Shown: piece after piece, positions 1 to 9,728 of the stretch
Layout: the number at the start of each line of letters is the position of its first letter
Numbering within the stretch: the stretch's first letter is position 1
Assembly: GCA_963682055.1 (NCBI GenBank)
Contig: OY821740.1
Span: forward strand, 18,934,814 to 18,998,813
Source: Primula veris
Lineage: Eukaryota; Streptophyta; Magnoliopsida; Ericales; Primulaceae
Direction of reading: 5' to 3'
Length of the DNA: 64,000 nucleotides
Notes under the pieces: generated by a model
Database searches by the model: none
The model's input: only the letters and a program-made list of their open reading frames with translations
What the model was told of the DNA's origin: nothing
Made by a program: the position numbers and the translations under genes

Positions 1-750
1 CTTGGGAAAACACGGTAGTGGCTCGGCCTGATGATTGAGTCTCGTAAAGAATGAATCTAAGTCCATGATTCAGACTACACCCAGAAGGTGTTATGACATT
101 TTAGTCATCATGACGCTAATTCGTCAGATTCTCCCATGATCGTTCGATCACTAGACATTGATGTAGACCCGGTCCGTCCCTGATGAGACGATGAAGAAAT
201 ATTGAAGCATGATATTCATATCTAAGTAAAATAAGCGCATCATTGTACTTGGTCTAATGTGCTAGGACGAACACCTCATCTGCTGTGAATGGTATAAGTC
301 GGCACATCATCACGCTAACACGCTGCCACCGAAATGGCACTAAAGACATATTCCCTTACCTTATATTAATTTTAGAAGTGGGCTTGTTTATCTCATTTGC
401 GTCGTCGAGTGTACCTACCCCCTTCGGTACTCGAATTAACGCAACCCTTTTTCGGTTATACTGATGCCAGTTACTTATCAAACCCGCATAAGTGACTTTT
501 CCTAGATGGTTACGTTTTTACCATTAGGAATAAGACGAGATGGTAGAGGTCTTGGAAATACTCCATACAAATCACTATTATCTACTCGTGCTCTATGAGA
601 CGAGTAGAGAGTGCATATGGCTTCGAGCTGGTATTATCCATATGAAGTACATGTGTTGTCTCATAATCTAGATGAAGTATTGTCTTACGACAACATGCTA
701 TTATCGATCAAGAGAGACACGACTAGATTATACTATTTGGTATATCTCGC
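1..750 (+). pseudogene. Copia pol remnant (end of RT, RNase H)
   Basis: Plus-strand translation in shifting frames gives short matches to the Copia polyprotein: YTQKVL near 84-101, and MIVRSLDIDVDPVRP followed by two stops and DDEEIL near 135-210. In intact plant Copia elements these flank the RT/RNase H junction. Further on are broken traces of the region that in this family reads PDIAF and RRHWNG. The frame is closed by many stops, a large share of them explained by C-to-T or G-to-A changes, as expected for an old methylated copy. No product is expected. Confidence 0.75.
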
Positions 751-779
751 CGAAAACAAATCTTCAGATATGAAGTACA

Positions 780-1060
780 AAGCATCCCGTCGCATGCTCG
801 TTCTATTCCATATTTGGATTTTACTACACCAAGTCGTATGCAAGTAAAAGTGAAACATCCAGTCGAATGCTCATACTATTTCTTGAAATATGAAATTCTT
901 GCACCCAGTCGTGTGCAAATGAGGGGAAGCATCCATGTGAATTCTTATTGTATTAATTACTACTTAGTCGAAATCCTCGTACCCTGTTGTGTGCAAGTGA
1001 GAGTGAACATCCAGTCGCATGCTCGTGTACTCTTTTTGTCCTTAGACCAAGGTTTTTTTT
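780..1060 (+). repeat. short imperfect repeats in the Copia 3' region
   Basis: A module resembling 'catccagtcgaatgctcg' alternates with one resembling 'cccagtcgtgtgcaagtga' several times. The same series lies inverted at 59070-59320 in the right-hand copy, so it belongs to the element. It is followed by a T-rich, G-rich stretch (1040-1450) of the kind seen before the polypurine tract of this Copia type. Confidence 0.6.
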
Positions 1061-1515
1061 TCCCATTAGGTTTTCCTTGTTAAACTTTTTAGCGAGACAC
1101 GTTTCCATCATATCTCACTTAAAATTGCCAAAATTAGAGGGAATATCATGTTGTATCCTTCTTACCACTGTGTACTCTTTTGCCCTTCGACCAGAGGTTT
1201 TTTCCACGGGTTTACTCTGACAAACTTTTGATGAGTCACCTATTTTGTGGTTGATCCCCTACTACTACCACTGTTGCACTCTTTTTTCTTAGACCATTGA
1301 TTTTTCCATTGGGTTTGCTCTGTCAAGGTTTTGATGAGCCACAATGTTTTGTGGTTAGTTACTTACATGAAATTTCGACATGTATCATTCTGCTACACAA
1401 TTTGTCCTATGTACTAGTTTTGTCTCACACTGGGTTTTTCGGCCCTAAGATTTTATGTGTTTAGCAGAATATCGACTGCATGAAGACGAATAATTCAAGA
1501 CGTGCAAATGGGGAG

Positions 1516-1719
1516 TGTTGTAGGATATTATTGGACTCTTGAGCCTTACTCATGGTGGCCTAAGTTGGGCTTTCTACATTGTATAACCATATCTTCTAGT
1601 ATATAAAGAATATTAGGGTTCATTTGTATTCATTCATTCTGATTAATAAAGACTTACTATTCACATGTTCTCTCTATCTCCTATATAATATATATACTGG
1701 GCTAATAAGACTAACAACA
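1516..1719 (+). repeat. Copia 3' LTR (about 204 bp)
   Basis: It begins TGTTGTAGG directly after a purine-rich tract and ends CTAACAACA, giving the short TGTTG...CAACA inverted ends of an LTR. It contains a TATA-like TATATAAAG (about 1601-1609) and AATAAA. The matching minus-strand LTR is 58462-58663. The two are clearly homologous but diverged, so they come from separate insertions. Confidence 0.75.
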
Positions 1720-2971
1720 ATTTTGAAATAATACAAATTTGTTATTACTTAGTCACTATAATACTCGTTGGGTTCTAATTCTATTAAATTTCATAGTAGC
1801 TTGACTAATTATAATGATAGTCGATAGAGCATACATATAATTCTTTCGATTGAATCACCAATACTCATGGTATTTGAATTTTACAAAAAGTTACTAAACT
1901 TTTATTAACACTAATGTGTATATATATAATAACACGACCGCAAGCATAAACGAGCCAGGCAGAGTTGTGTTCGTGATCTTACTAAATGAATGCTAGCTAT
2001 ATTCTCGTTCATTATCATTTCATTTTACAAATGGAAAACCGAGTCGTTACCCAACCAAACACAAATATTTTGACGAATTCTTCGGTTCATTTACCGTGCT
2101 ATGGAGAATAATACAAATCTTAGTTATATATGGTAATGGTAATCACCACTTATCAGTGTCGCTATTTTGGAGTTTTATCTTTTAGTACCACGACGAAGCC
2201 AAAAATTTTGAACACAAAATTTCATGTTCCTAGTTGCATACAAGTCATGACAACTACTTTAGTCTATCCCTTTTAGACCTGATTTCTGATCAGTAGATGG
2301 AAGGGCAACATATTTTTTTGTCAGTTCGTAACATATTAGCTAGTACGTACTGTTAATAATCATTATTTTTCCCACTTATTTATTAGAGATTTTATTAATC
2401 TAATATATACTTGGTGATATGAATAAAGTAGAAAACATTTTTTACCACGATGAAATGTGAGAAAAGGGTAAAGTTTTGTCCTAAAAATGATCATTTTCAT
2501 TTTCTTGCACTCGTAATAGATGTGTTTGGGAATTGGGGATGAATAATTAGCTACTATGTCTTAAAAGAGCGATCATTTTGAACCACTCTTTATGCCCTAT
2601 TGTTTTCAAGCATCGTTTCATTTTCAAAAAGAGAGATAAATAAGTTAAGATTATAAGAATATCCTATAAAACAATATAAAGCAAAAAGGAGTGTATGCCA
2701 ACCAGTAAGGGCAAGTAGATTGATACTCCATGAGAAGAATAAGAGGACTATAATTTGCTTTTTTTAGGTTGTGAGGTTCCACTAGAAAATTTGAAGACGA
2801 TAGCTTTTGGATTGATTTGTTTAATGTTAATGGTAAGATGCATATGGTTAATTAATTTGTTACCAATTCTTGTCGGGTATTGAGTATTGCCAAGGTGCTC
2901 AACAATTGTTTGTTCCTCATGCTCCTTTCTTTGATGCTTGTGTTCCAAAAAATATTAGTTTTATTGGGTAA
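1720..2971. other. AT-rich spacer
   Basis: No open frame with coding character, RNA gene or bounded repeat was recognised. It is generic AT-rich plant intergenic sequence between the Copia LTR and a MITE. Confidence 0.6.
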
Positions 2972-3038
2972 GAGCATTTATAATTAGTTGTTAACTTTTT
3001 CTCGTTAAATAATATCACATATACAATACCACGTGTGT

Positions 3039-3072
<34 letters not shown>

Positions 3073-3409
3073 ATATATATGTAAATGTTAACCATCTATT
3101 AATCCGGCATTGGTGTATTTTAATTAACAAAGTTATCTAATCTTTAAATATATATAATTGATTTTGGAAAAATAATTACAATATTGGAAATAAAAATAAA
3201 GACATAAGAGATTATTTTGCCTATAATCAAAAGAGTAAATTAAACAAAAATGTCACATTATCTGTTAAGTTTTTTGTTAAAGTTAACAAAAGTTTTAACA
3301 ACATTAATGGTAATGAGTTTACTAACAGTATCATTGTGAATGAAAATATGTTTATTAACTAACTATTTTATCTAACAAATGAGATAATAACATTATTGTG
3401 AATGCGCCG
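2972..3409. mobile_element. PIF/Harbinger-like MITE
   Basis: It starts GAGCATTTATAAT and ends ATTGTGAATGCGCCG, imperfect inverted ends, flanked by TAA on both sides (2969-2971 and 3410-3412). The interior shares 'aacaaagttatctaat' and a similar layout with the element at 26916-27330, marking them as one family. It contains a TA-rich microsatellite (about 3037-3080). It has no coding capacity. Confidence 0.5.
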
Positions 3410-3412
3410 TAA

Positions 3413-3857
3413 GTTACCAAACTATCTTCATGTTTGCTAAAGAAAGGACTGTGATAGGAGGAAGCTACGTAGAAGCATTCAGAGCTCGCAACATCTCCCT
3501 AATTTCGATAATTTTTATTATTTTAATTTTTGATCATGTATTTGAGTAGAACTTACAACTTTTTATGTTTCGATTGGTAATTTTCCAAAGAAGTTGCCTA
3601 TCAAAGTTCCTACATTAGTTAAGTAGATTCCCCCGGATCAGTTGCAGTTAAAATTCAATCTGGATGGGTGTTGTAAAAGGAATCCAAGCCGGATTGGTTT
3701 AGGAGAAATTTTGTGGTTGTTTTGTGAAAGCTTTTACTATTTTTTTGGGGCTTGGTTCGAGTATATAAGCAAAATTGCAAGCTATTTTGAAAGATATGGA
3801 TCTTTGTGAAGATATTGCTGTGAATAATCTTATTTTATCTAATCAAACTCTCTTCAA
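3413..3857. other. Spacer
   Basis: No gene or bounded repeat was recognised between the MITE and the 10-bp target duplication of the next element. Confidence 0.5.
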
Positions 3858-3867
3858 GTTGTCAATA

Positions 3868-5388
3868 GGGCCAATTAACATAAACATACCCTACACCTAT
3901 TATATTAACAAAAACATACCGTCAAAAGTTACATTATCAAAAACATACCTTCAATTAATAATAATAAAAATCTGTAATATTTACTCTCTCTCTCCTCCTC
4001 TCACTCAATCTATTTCTCATCTCTCTCCTCATCTCACTCACTCTCCGATCTATCTTCTCCTCCTTCTTTCTTTCCCCGATCTCTCTCTCCTCCTACTTCT
4101 TTCTCTCTCTCATCTCTCCTCTTTCCTATCTCTTTCCGATCTCTCTTATTATCTTTCTCTTTTGTCGATCTTTCTCTCATTCTCCCCCTATCTCTCTCTC
4201 CGATCTCTCTTTTCGGTGGAGATTGAGACGGAGACATCCGTCGGAGTGGGCGACGAGGGTATACAACGAGGTCAAAAACTCGAGGTCGATAACGATGGAG
4301 ATGCGGTCGTCGAATGAGAGGCGCACGACGGCAACGTGAAAGTTTGAGATCGGAGGAAGGGTAAGAGTTGGATTTGTTAACTAGTGTATACGTTTGAAAA
4401 ATAAGTGTATTGACTTCTTGAATTAAGTGTATAGAGTTGAAAATTATATATATAAATTTTGTAAATAAGTATATGAATTTGTAAATTGGGGTATGAACTT
4501 TACGAATTAGGGTATGAACTTTTAGAATAAGGGTATGAAAAATTTCTATATAAAACTTCATATCATTATTTTGTGCAATTCATACACTAATTTTTTAAGT
4601 TCATACACTAATTATAAAACTTCATATCCTAATTTTTTAAATTCATACACTAATTATAAAACTTCATATCCTAATTTTAAAATTTCATACCCTAATTATA
4701 AAACTTCATACCCTAATTTTACAACTTTATACTCTAATTTTAAAACTTCATACCTTAATTTTAAAACTTTATACTCTAATTTTAAAACTTCATACCTTAA
4801 TTTTAAAACTTCATACCCAAATTATAAAACTTTATACCCTAATTTTAAAACTTCATACCCTAATTTTAAAAATTCATACCCTAATTTTAAAAGTTCATGG
4901 CCTAATTAACTGCCATGTGTAAACAAGCATATACTACTAATTCATAGAGTTCATATTCTAATTATAAAACTTTATACCCTAATTTTAAAATTTCATACCC
5001 TAATTAACTGCAAACCACAAACACTAAGAAAGTGTCTCCTTGCAAGTTTTATTGCTATGTCCTTGCTGATGGCATCGCGAACATGTGACCCATGTGAACA
5101 TGTGAAAATTGAGATATGAACTTTTGAAATAAAGATATGAACTTTACGAATTAGGGTATGACATCTACAAATTATGGTATGACCTTGAAAGTGGGTATAA
5201 ATTCTGTAAATTGGTATGAATTCTGTAAATTGTGATATGAACTTTTGAAATAATGGTATAAACTTCTATTTTTACTTTTTTGGTGGGATATGGAGGCGGA
5301 GGAAAGTTTGATGATTCTATTTATATGTATCTATATGTGTGTTAGTATGTATATATATGTATCAATATGTGTGTCGATATTTGTATAT

Positions 5389-5421
<33 letters not shown>

Positions 5422-5683
5422 TAGATATACCGATATGACGTGAGAGATGGAGAGAGAAACTATGACAATGAGCCGTCGCCGGAGAGGCAACGACCGTTGC
5501 CGGAGAGGAGAGAGAGGGAGAAAGGAGAGAGAAAGATGGGGTTCTATGTATAAACATGAAAGAGTGTTACATGAAATTAGAATAATAGGATGACATCATC
5601 AAATTATGTTTTTGATATTTAAAAAGTTTAGGGTATATTTTTGTTAATTTAGTTGTAAAAGTGATATGTTTTGTTAATTTTTC
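3868..5683. mobile_element. non-autonomous MULE-like element, copy A
   Basis: The left end GGGCCAATTAACATAAACAT and the right end (reverse complement GAAAAATTAACAAAACATAT) are imperfect inverted repeats. Further subterminal similarity (AAATTAACAAAAACATACC) is shared with copy B at 39708-40595. The flanks GTTGTCAATA (3858-3867) and ATTGTCAATA (5684-5693) match at 9 of 10 positions, a target duplication of MULE length. Inside are a CT-rich block (3980-4210), a GC-richer block (4215-4360) conserved inverted in copy B, a tandem array, a TA microsatellite (5392-5419) and a GA-rich block. There is no transposase; open frames here come from low-complexity sequence. Confidence 0.7.
4560..5005. repeat. 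about 22-bp AT-rich tandem array inside copy A
   Basis: Roughly twenty degenerate units resemble 'aattttaaaacttcatacc' plus 'cta'. One frame reads through as a monotonous SYPNFKT repeat, which is a by-product of the unit length being near a multiple of three and not evidence of a protein. A similar array (about 39790-40110) lies in copy B. Confidence 0.75.
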
Positions 5684-5693
5684 ATTGTCAATA

Positions 5694-7551
5694 TGATTAA
5701 TGGTGATGCTAATATTACTTGGATTTACTTTTTTTAATGGATGTTGCCCTATTTAACATGAATATCAGAAAAGATAAAATTGTTCACGCTTATAGACAAG
5801 CTAATGCTTGTGCTAATTTTCTAGCCAATTGGAGATGCATGGAACAAAAGTGATCGTATACGAAGACCAAAATATCTTTCCGACAAGAGTACTCAAGGCT
5901 TTGATGCCCTTAGAAGCAAATGGAATGATTTATATCGAGTAATTTCCTCATGAGGTTTTTTCTTTCTTTTCTAATTTCAATTTGGTTCTTTTTCCAAGGT
6001 GTATTGTTAAATACTTGATGTTTTGTTCTTGTGGGTCTTTTCATCCACGCTTTTATATTACATTAATGAAATAAAATGTGAGTTTTTCCCACCGAAGAAA
6101 ATATCACACACTAATATTTTTTTATTGCACTGAAAAGGGAAAGCAAGCAAAGCATTGATTGTTGAGAGGTTGCAAATGAAAAAAAACGAAGCGCCAAAGT
6201 AATCCAATATGGTCGATGAGTGGAAGATCATTTGCAACCATTGATAATTAACAATGCCCATAGGTTCCACAATGTTGTATATAAACGTTACCACCATTAG
6301 AAAAGGTTCGTATGCTAACTAGAAAGTGAGTTTTGTAAAGCCTAAAAGCACTTAGTAAACACAACTTTAACAAATGAATTCATTTCTAGCCAATCACTTG
6401 GTAATAATCTAGTTAGTGAAAATTTACCAACTAAATAAGCAATTGCTATTAAATAACTGAATTAACAGCTAGTTTATTTCTGACTCTTCATCCGTTACGA
6501 ACTACCGAAAACAATTACTATTTTATTAGTACAAATACCAACTACTTTAACATTTTGTGCAACTAACAAGACCAACTACATACCACTTAGAAAAGAACCT
6601 CTTTATTGGGATTAAATGATTATGCCGATCAGAGATTTCATTAAAAATAAACAATGAACTATACTCTAGTCAAAGTTACGATTCAAAATCAAATCACATA
6701 CAAAATAGAGCATGTATAAATAGAGTAAGTCAATTGCAACCAAAAACACTAAAAACTAAATAGAAAAACACTAAGAGGCTAAGTTTTTTTTGTTGTTCTT
6801 TTTGAAGAACAGGCCAAGTTGTCATGGCCATTACTACCATTCTCACTGTCTTTTTCGGTAAATCTGTTTTGCATATTCGGCATTCCTGTAACATAAGCAC
6901 CCATTGAACCACTCTTTTTTTTTTGTCGTGCCTTCTCGATGTGTAATTCTGTACTCAATCTCCACACCTTGCTCATGATAGAACTGGCCAAACAACGTCG
7001 ATTAGGAAGATGAACTAGAACTGCTACCTTAGAAAAGTGTTTTGTGATAACAGGGCACCACTGGCTTGGTTATCCTACCGGCTGCTTTCAAATATATGCT
7101 GCAATATTAGAGTAAAACATTTATACAATCATATCGTTACCACCACCAGAAATTATTACTATAGATATATTATTCTAAATAGAGGTTACATATAAAAGAT
7201 CTTTAGAAAAAAACATTTGTAAACATAATACTATAATATAAGATACATGTACCACATGATATAAACAAAACGTGTTTTTTTTTTTTAGTTTTAGGAAACA
7301 CATACATGTACATAAAAATTTATAACCTTAAAAATGGATCCAAATAGTGATAGAATAGACACAAAATGTTTCATGTGAATAAAGATCGAACAATGCGTGC
7401 CAAATATCAGTATTGAGTTGCAAGATGTGTTCATATGTATGACATATTACATATGTATAAGTTATAAGAAGTAACGAAGATTTTAACTTATTGTTACAAA
7501 CTTAACATAATTAAGTATTTTACATCATTTTAAAATTAATGAAACGATATA

Positions 7552-7587
<36 letters not shown>

Positions 7588-8149
7588 TGAAATGTCAATT
7601 TATTATTATAATGAGGTGAGTTTATAACTAACGGGACCTAAAAATTTATGTAATATGAAAATAAAGAGTTTATTATTATTTATAATTAGCCCGAGTTGGG
7701 ACCGAGATTTTTTTATAATTATAGAAAAGTTATTCATAAAGGTTTTAGTGTAGTCATATTCTCTTGTGATTGCTTAATTAATGATTTCGTGCTAATACTC
7801 CTCTTGTTTCTCATACACACAAAAATACATTATGATGGATTCAAATACCCGCAATAATATACAAAACTTCATTTTTTGTTAACATAATAAACTTCTAAAT
7901 AATATAATATTTGCAAATTTAAGACCAGCTTTAGGCTTTTAAACGAGCTTAAGAGGCAATTTTAACGTAGCAAAACTATTTACTGCGAAGTGTATATACA
8001 TACAATAGATATATAAAAACGTGCCAACATATTCAGTGTAATGGAAAAAAACAATCAAAGAAAAACAAACTAGTAAAACAACTAAAAATGTAAACCCTAC
8101 CAATTTCAGTTCAAGTGCCCTAACTCAGAGTTACTAAGTAAACTTTAGA
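5694..8149. other. AT-rich spacer
   Basis: No gene is supported. A short minus-strand open stretch (about 6780-6990) shows no recognisable family and is low-complexity in part. A TA microsatellite lies at about 7551-7581. The region ends at the Gypsy insertion. Confidence 0.55.
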
Positions 8150-8154
8150 GTTAT
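8150..8154. repeat. Target duplication GTTAT, left
   Basis: It is identical to 12192-12196 immediately after the right LTR. A 5-bp duplication is standard for Ty3/Gypsy integration and fixes both ends of the element. Confidence 0.9.
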
Positions 8155-8854
8155 TGATGTGCATCATGTTGTGTTAGATTCAGATGCTAAGCTAAATATT
8201 CCTCATATGGGTCCGGTAACTCGTTCAAAATCTAAGAAGCTCGAAGTAGGTAATGAGCTGCTAATGACAAAGGAAATAGCTCATTTAATAGCTTTGAACA
8301 GCAGGTTTACCAATACGTCGAATCTTGGTTATTTCGAGAAGCGCAATAATCCGATTCATGAATCTACACATTCATTGATTCTAAGTGGTCAAAGTCATTA
8401 ATTAATATTATAGATAAGTGTAAATGGTATGCATGTATCTAACTAGATTCATGTAATCTAAGTTGTTGATCTTATCCTATCTTAAGTATGACGTTTTTTG
8501 GCTCTATATAAAGCCATATGTATCAAGTTATAGACACACTTGAATGATATAAAGAATTAAGCTTTTTGCTTGTTTATCCTTTTCTCTTATCTTGCAATTT
8601 GTGGAATTCAGATTGTTAGTGGCGAGTTAAACCCCGATTCTTATCACTCCCCTTCTTCTCTCTCCAGAGTGTGGTGAATCATCCTAACGGAACTTGTTTG
8701 TGGCGCCTTTGGGCTTATCAAGGTTGTTTCATTAGAACCCCAACCCATCTTGTTTGTGGCGCCTTCGGCTTATCAAACACGAAGAGTTGGTTTCTCTCTT
8801 GAGTTCTCCTAAAATTCAGTGACTTACCGACATCTTAGCATCCCGGGCACATCA
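8155..8854 (+). repeat. Gypsy 5' LTR (700 bp)
   Basis: It starts TGATGTGCATCATG and ends CCCGGGCACATCA. It carries a TATA-type promoter motif CTATATAAA (about 8504-8512). Its first about 245 bp are an untranslated duplicate of the end of the polyprotein frame, because the pol ORF of this family runs into the 3' LTR. The open stretch at 8159-8401 is therefore not a separate gene. Confidence 0.95.
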
Positions 8855-8857
8855 TAT

Positions 8858-8870
8858 TGGTATCAGAGCA
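8858..8870 (+). other. Primer binding site, initiator tRNA-Met type
   Basis: TGGTATCAGAGCA lies three bases after the 5' LTR. TGGTATCAGAGC is complementary to the 3' end of plant initiator tRNA-Met, the usual primer for plant LTR retrotransposons. Confidence 0.9.
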
Positions 8871-8873
8871 AGG

Positions 8874-9659
8874 ATGTCGACCAAGTCACACCAGTCCGAC
8901 GAAAATGTAGCTCGAATTCCAAGAGGCCTGACGCTCGACCAAGCCAAAATCTATCGGCTTGAGCGCCAAATCGAGGCCATGCAAGCGGAAATGGCGGAGA
9001 TACGTCTCCAAAACCAACAACCACAACCACAACCACCACCATATGAGCAAGATGATCGTAGTCACCAAGGTCATACCGGTGACTTTAGTGAAGATGCCGA
9101 AGAAGAATATGAAGGGGCACCAAGACGTCAACAAAGGTGTCATGACAATTCCGGTCGTAACGTGAACATCAAAATGCCTCCATTCAAGGGTAATAGCTCG
9201 CCCGAAGATTACCTCGAATGGGAGCAGCGTGTTGAAAAACTCTTTGAATTCTACGATGTACCCGAGGAGAGGAAAGTTCGCTTGGCCGCACTTGAGTTCA
9301 CCGAATATGCTCATTTGTGGTGGGAGAATTTGAAAGGGCAGAGGCGTCGGGATGGAGAGGAGGAAGTCCGAGGTTGGAGGATCATGAAACGGCTTATGCA
9401 ACGTCGTTTCGTACCGGAGTACTACCGCCAAGAGTTGTACCTACAGTTACAATCTCTTCGACAAGGAGCTATGAGCGTAGAAGAGTATGTTAAGAATTTC
9501 GAAACTGCGAAGATGAGGTGTAACCTTCAAGAGCCGCAAGAGCAAACTATCGCTCGGTTCTTACAGGGTCTCAATGATGATATAGCGGATACAGTGGAGT
9601 TGCAACCATTTGTTTTCTTGGAGGACGTGATTAAATTGGCGTTGAAAGTGGAGCGTTAA
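8874..9659 (+). CDS. Gag protein of the Gypsy element
   Basis: A 261-residue frame starts at an ATG just after the primer binding site. An N-terminal segment likely to form a coiled coil (YRLERQIEAMQAEMAEI, about 27-43) is followed by a Q/P-rich linker. The retrotransposon gag domain (about 95-255) includes FKGNSSPEDYLEWEQRVEKL, YAHLWWENL and QGAMSVEEYVKNFE. It forms the virus-like particle in the cytoplasm. The frame ends at TAA (9657-9659), which lies in the same frame as pol: codons after the stop continue the expected basic linker (KRK) into the zinc-knuckle region. The TAA is therefore either a nonsense mutation or a readthrough site. Confidence 0.92.
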   Translation: MSTKSHQSDENVARIPRGLTLDQAKIYRLERQIEAMQAEMAEIRLQNQQPQPQPPPYEQDDRSHQGHTGDFSEDAEEEYEGAPRRQQRCHDNSGRNVNIKMPPFKGNSSPEDYLEWEQRVEKLFEFYDVPEERKVRLAALEFTEYAHLWWENLKGQRRRDGEEEVRGWRIMKRLMQRRFVPEYYRQELYLQLQSLRQGAMSVEEYVKNFETAKMRCNLQEPQEQTIARFLQGLNDDIADTVELQPFVFLEDVIKLALKVER

Positions 9660-9728
9660 AGAAAACGAAAGGTCACCACCCGGCCATACTCCTCTAGGCC
9701 AAGTGGTGGGAAATACACAAACGACGCT

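Larger units (their letters stand above)
1..1719 (+). mobile_element. 3' part of a decayed Ty1/Copia LTR retrotransposon
   Basis: The element enters from the left edge. It holds remnants of the end of reverse transcriptase and of RNase H, a non-coding 3' region, a purine-rich tract (about 1505-1515) and a 3' LTR. The same sequence recurs in inverted orientation at 58462-60060, which helps set the boundaries. The 5' LTR is outside the window, so the target duplication cannot be checked. Confidence 0.85.

Noticed and set aside
3745..3770. SINE or tRNA-like B-box (GGTTCGAGT)
   Set aside because: There is no paired A-box at suitable spacing and no cloverleaf; no tRNA gene was found in the window.
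3775..4561. Overlapping open frames on both strands
   Set aside because: They lie in CT/GA-rich low-complexity sequence of MULE-like element A; Ser/Leu-rich and Arg/Glu-rich translations are artefacts of composition.
4535..4909. Plus-strand open frame with SYPNFKT repeats
   Set aside because: It is a read-through of an AT-rich about 22-bp tandem array inside a non-autonomous transposon; there is no protein-like composition beyond the repeat.
5342..5557. 71-codon minus-strand frame with IYIYIY run
   Set aside because: It is a translation of the TA microsatellite in element A.
6730..6991. Minus-strand 60-70-codon frames
   Set aside because: Lys-rich low-complexity stretches without family features, promoter or splice support.
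8159..8401. Separate 80-codon gene
   Set aside because: It is the 5' LTR duplicate of the polyprotein C-terminus at 11496-11738.
8886..9431. 181-codon minus-strand frame
   Set aside because: It is antisense to gag; the plus-strand frame has clear gag motifs.
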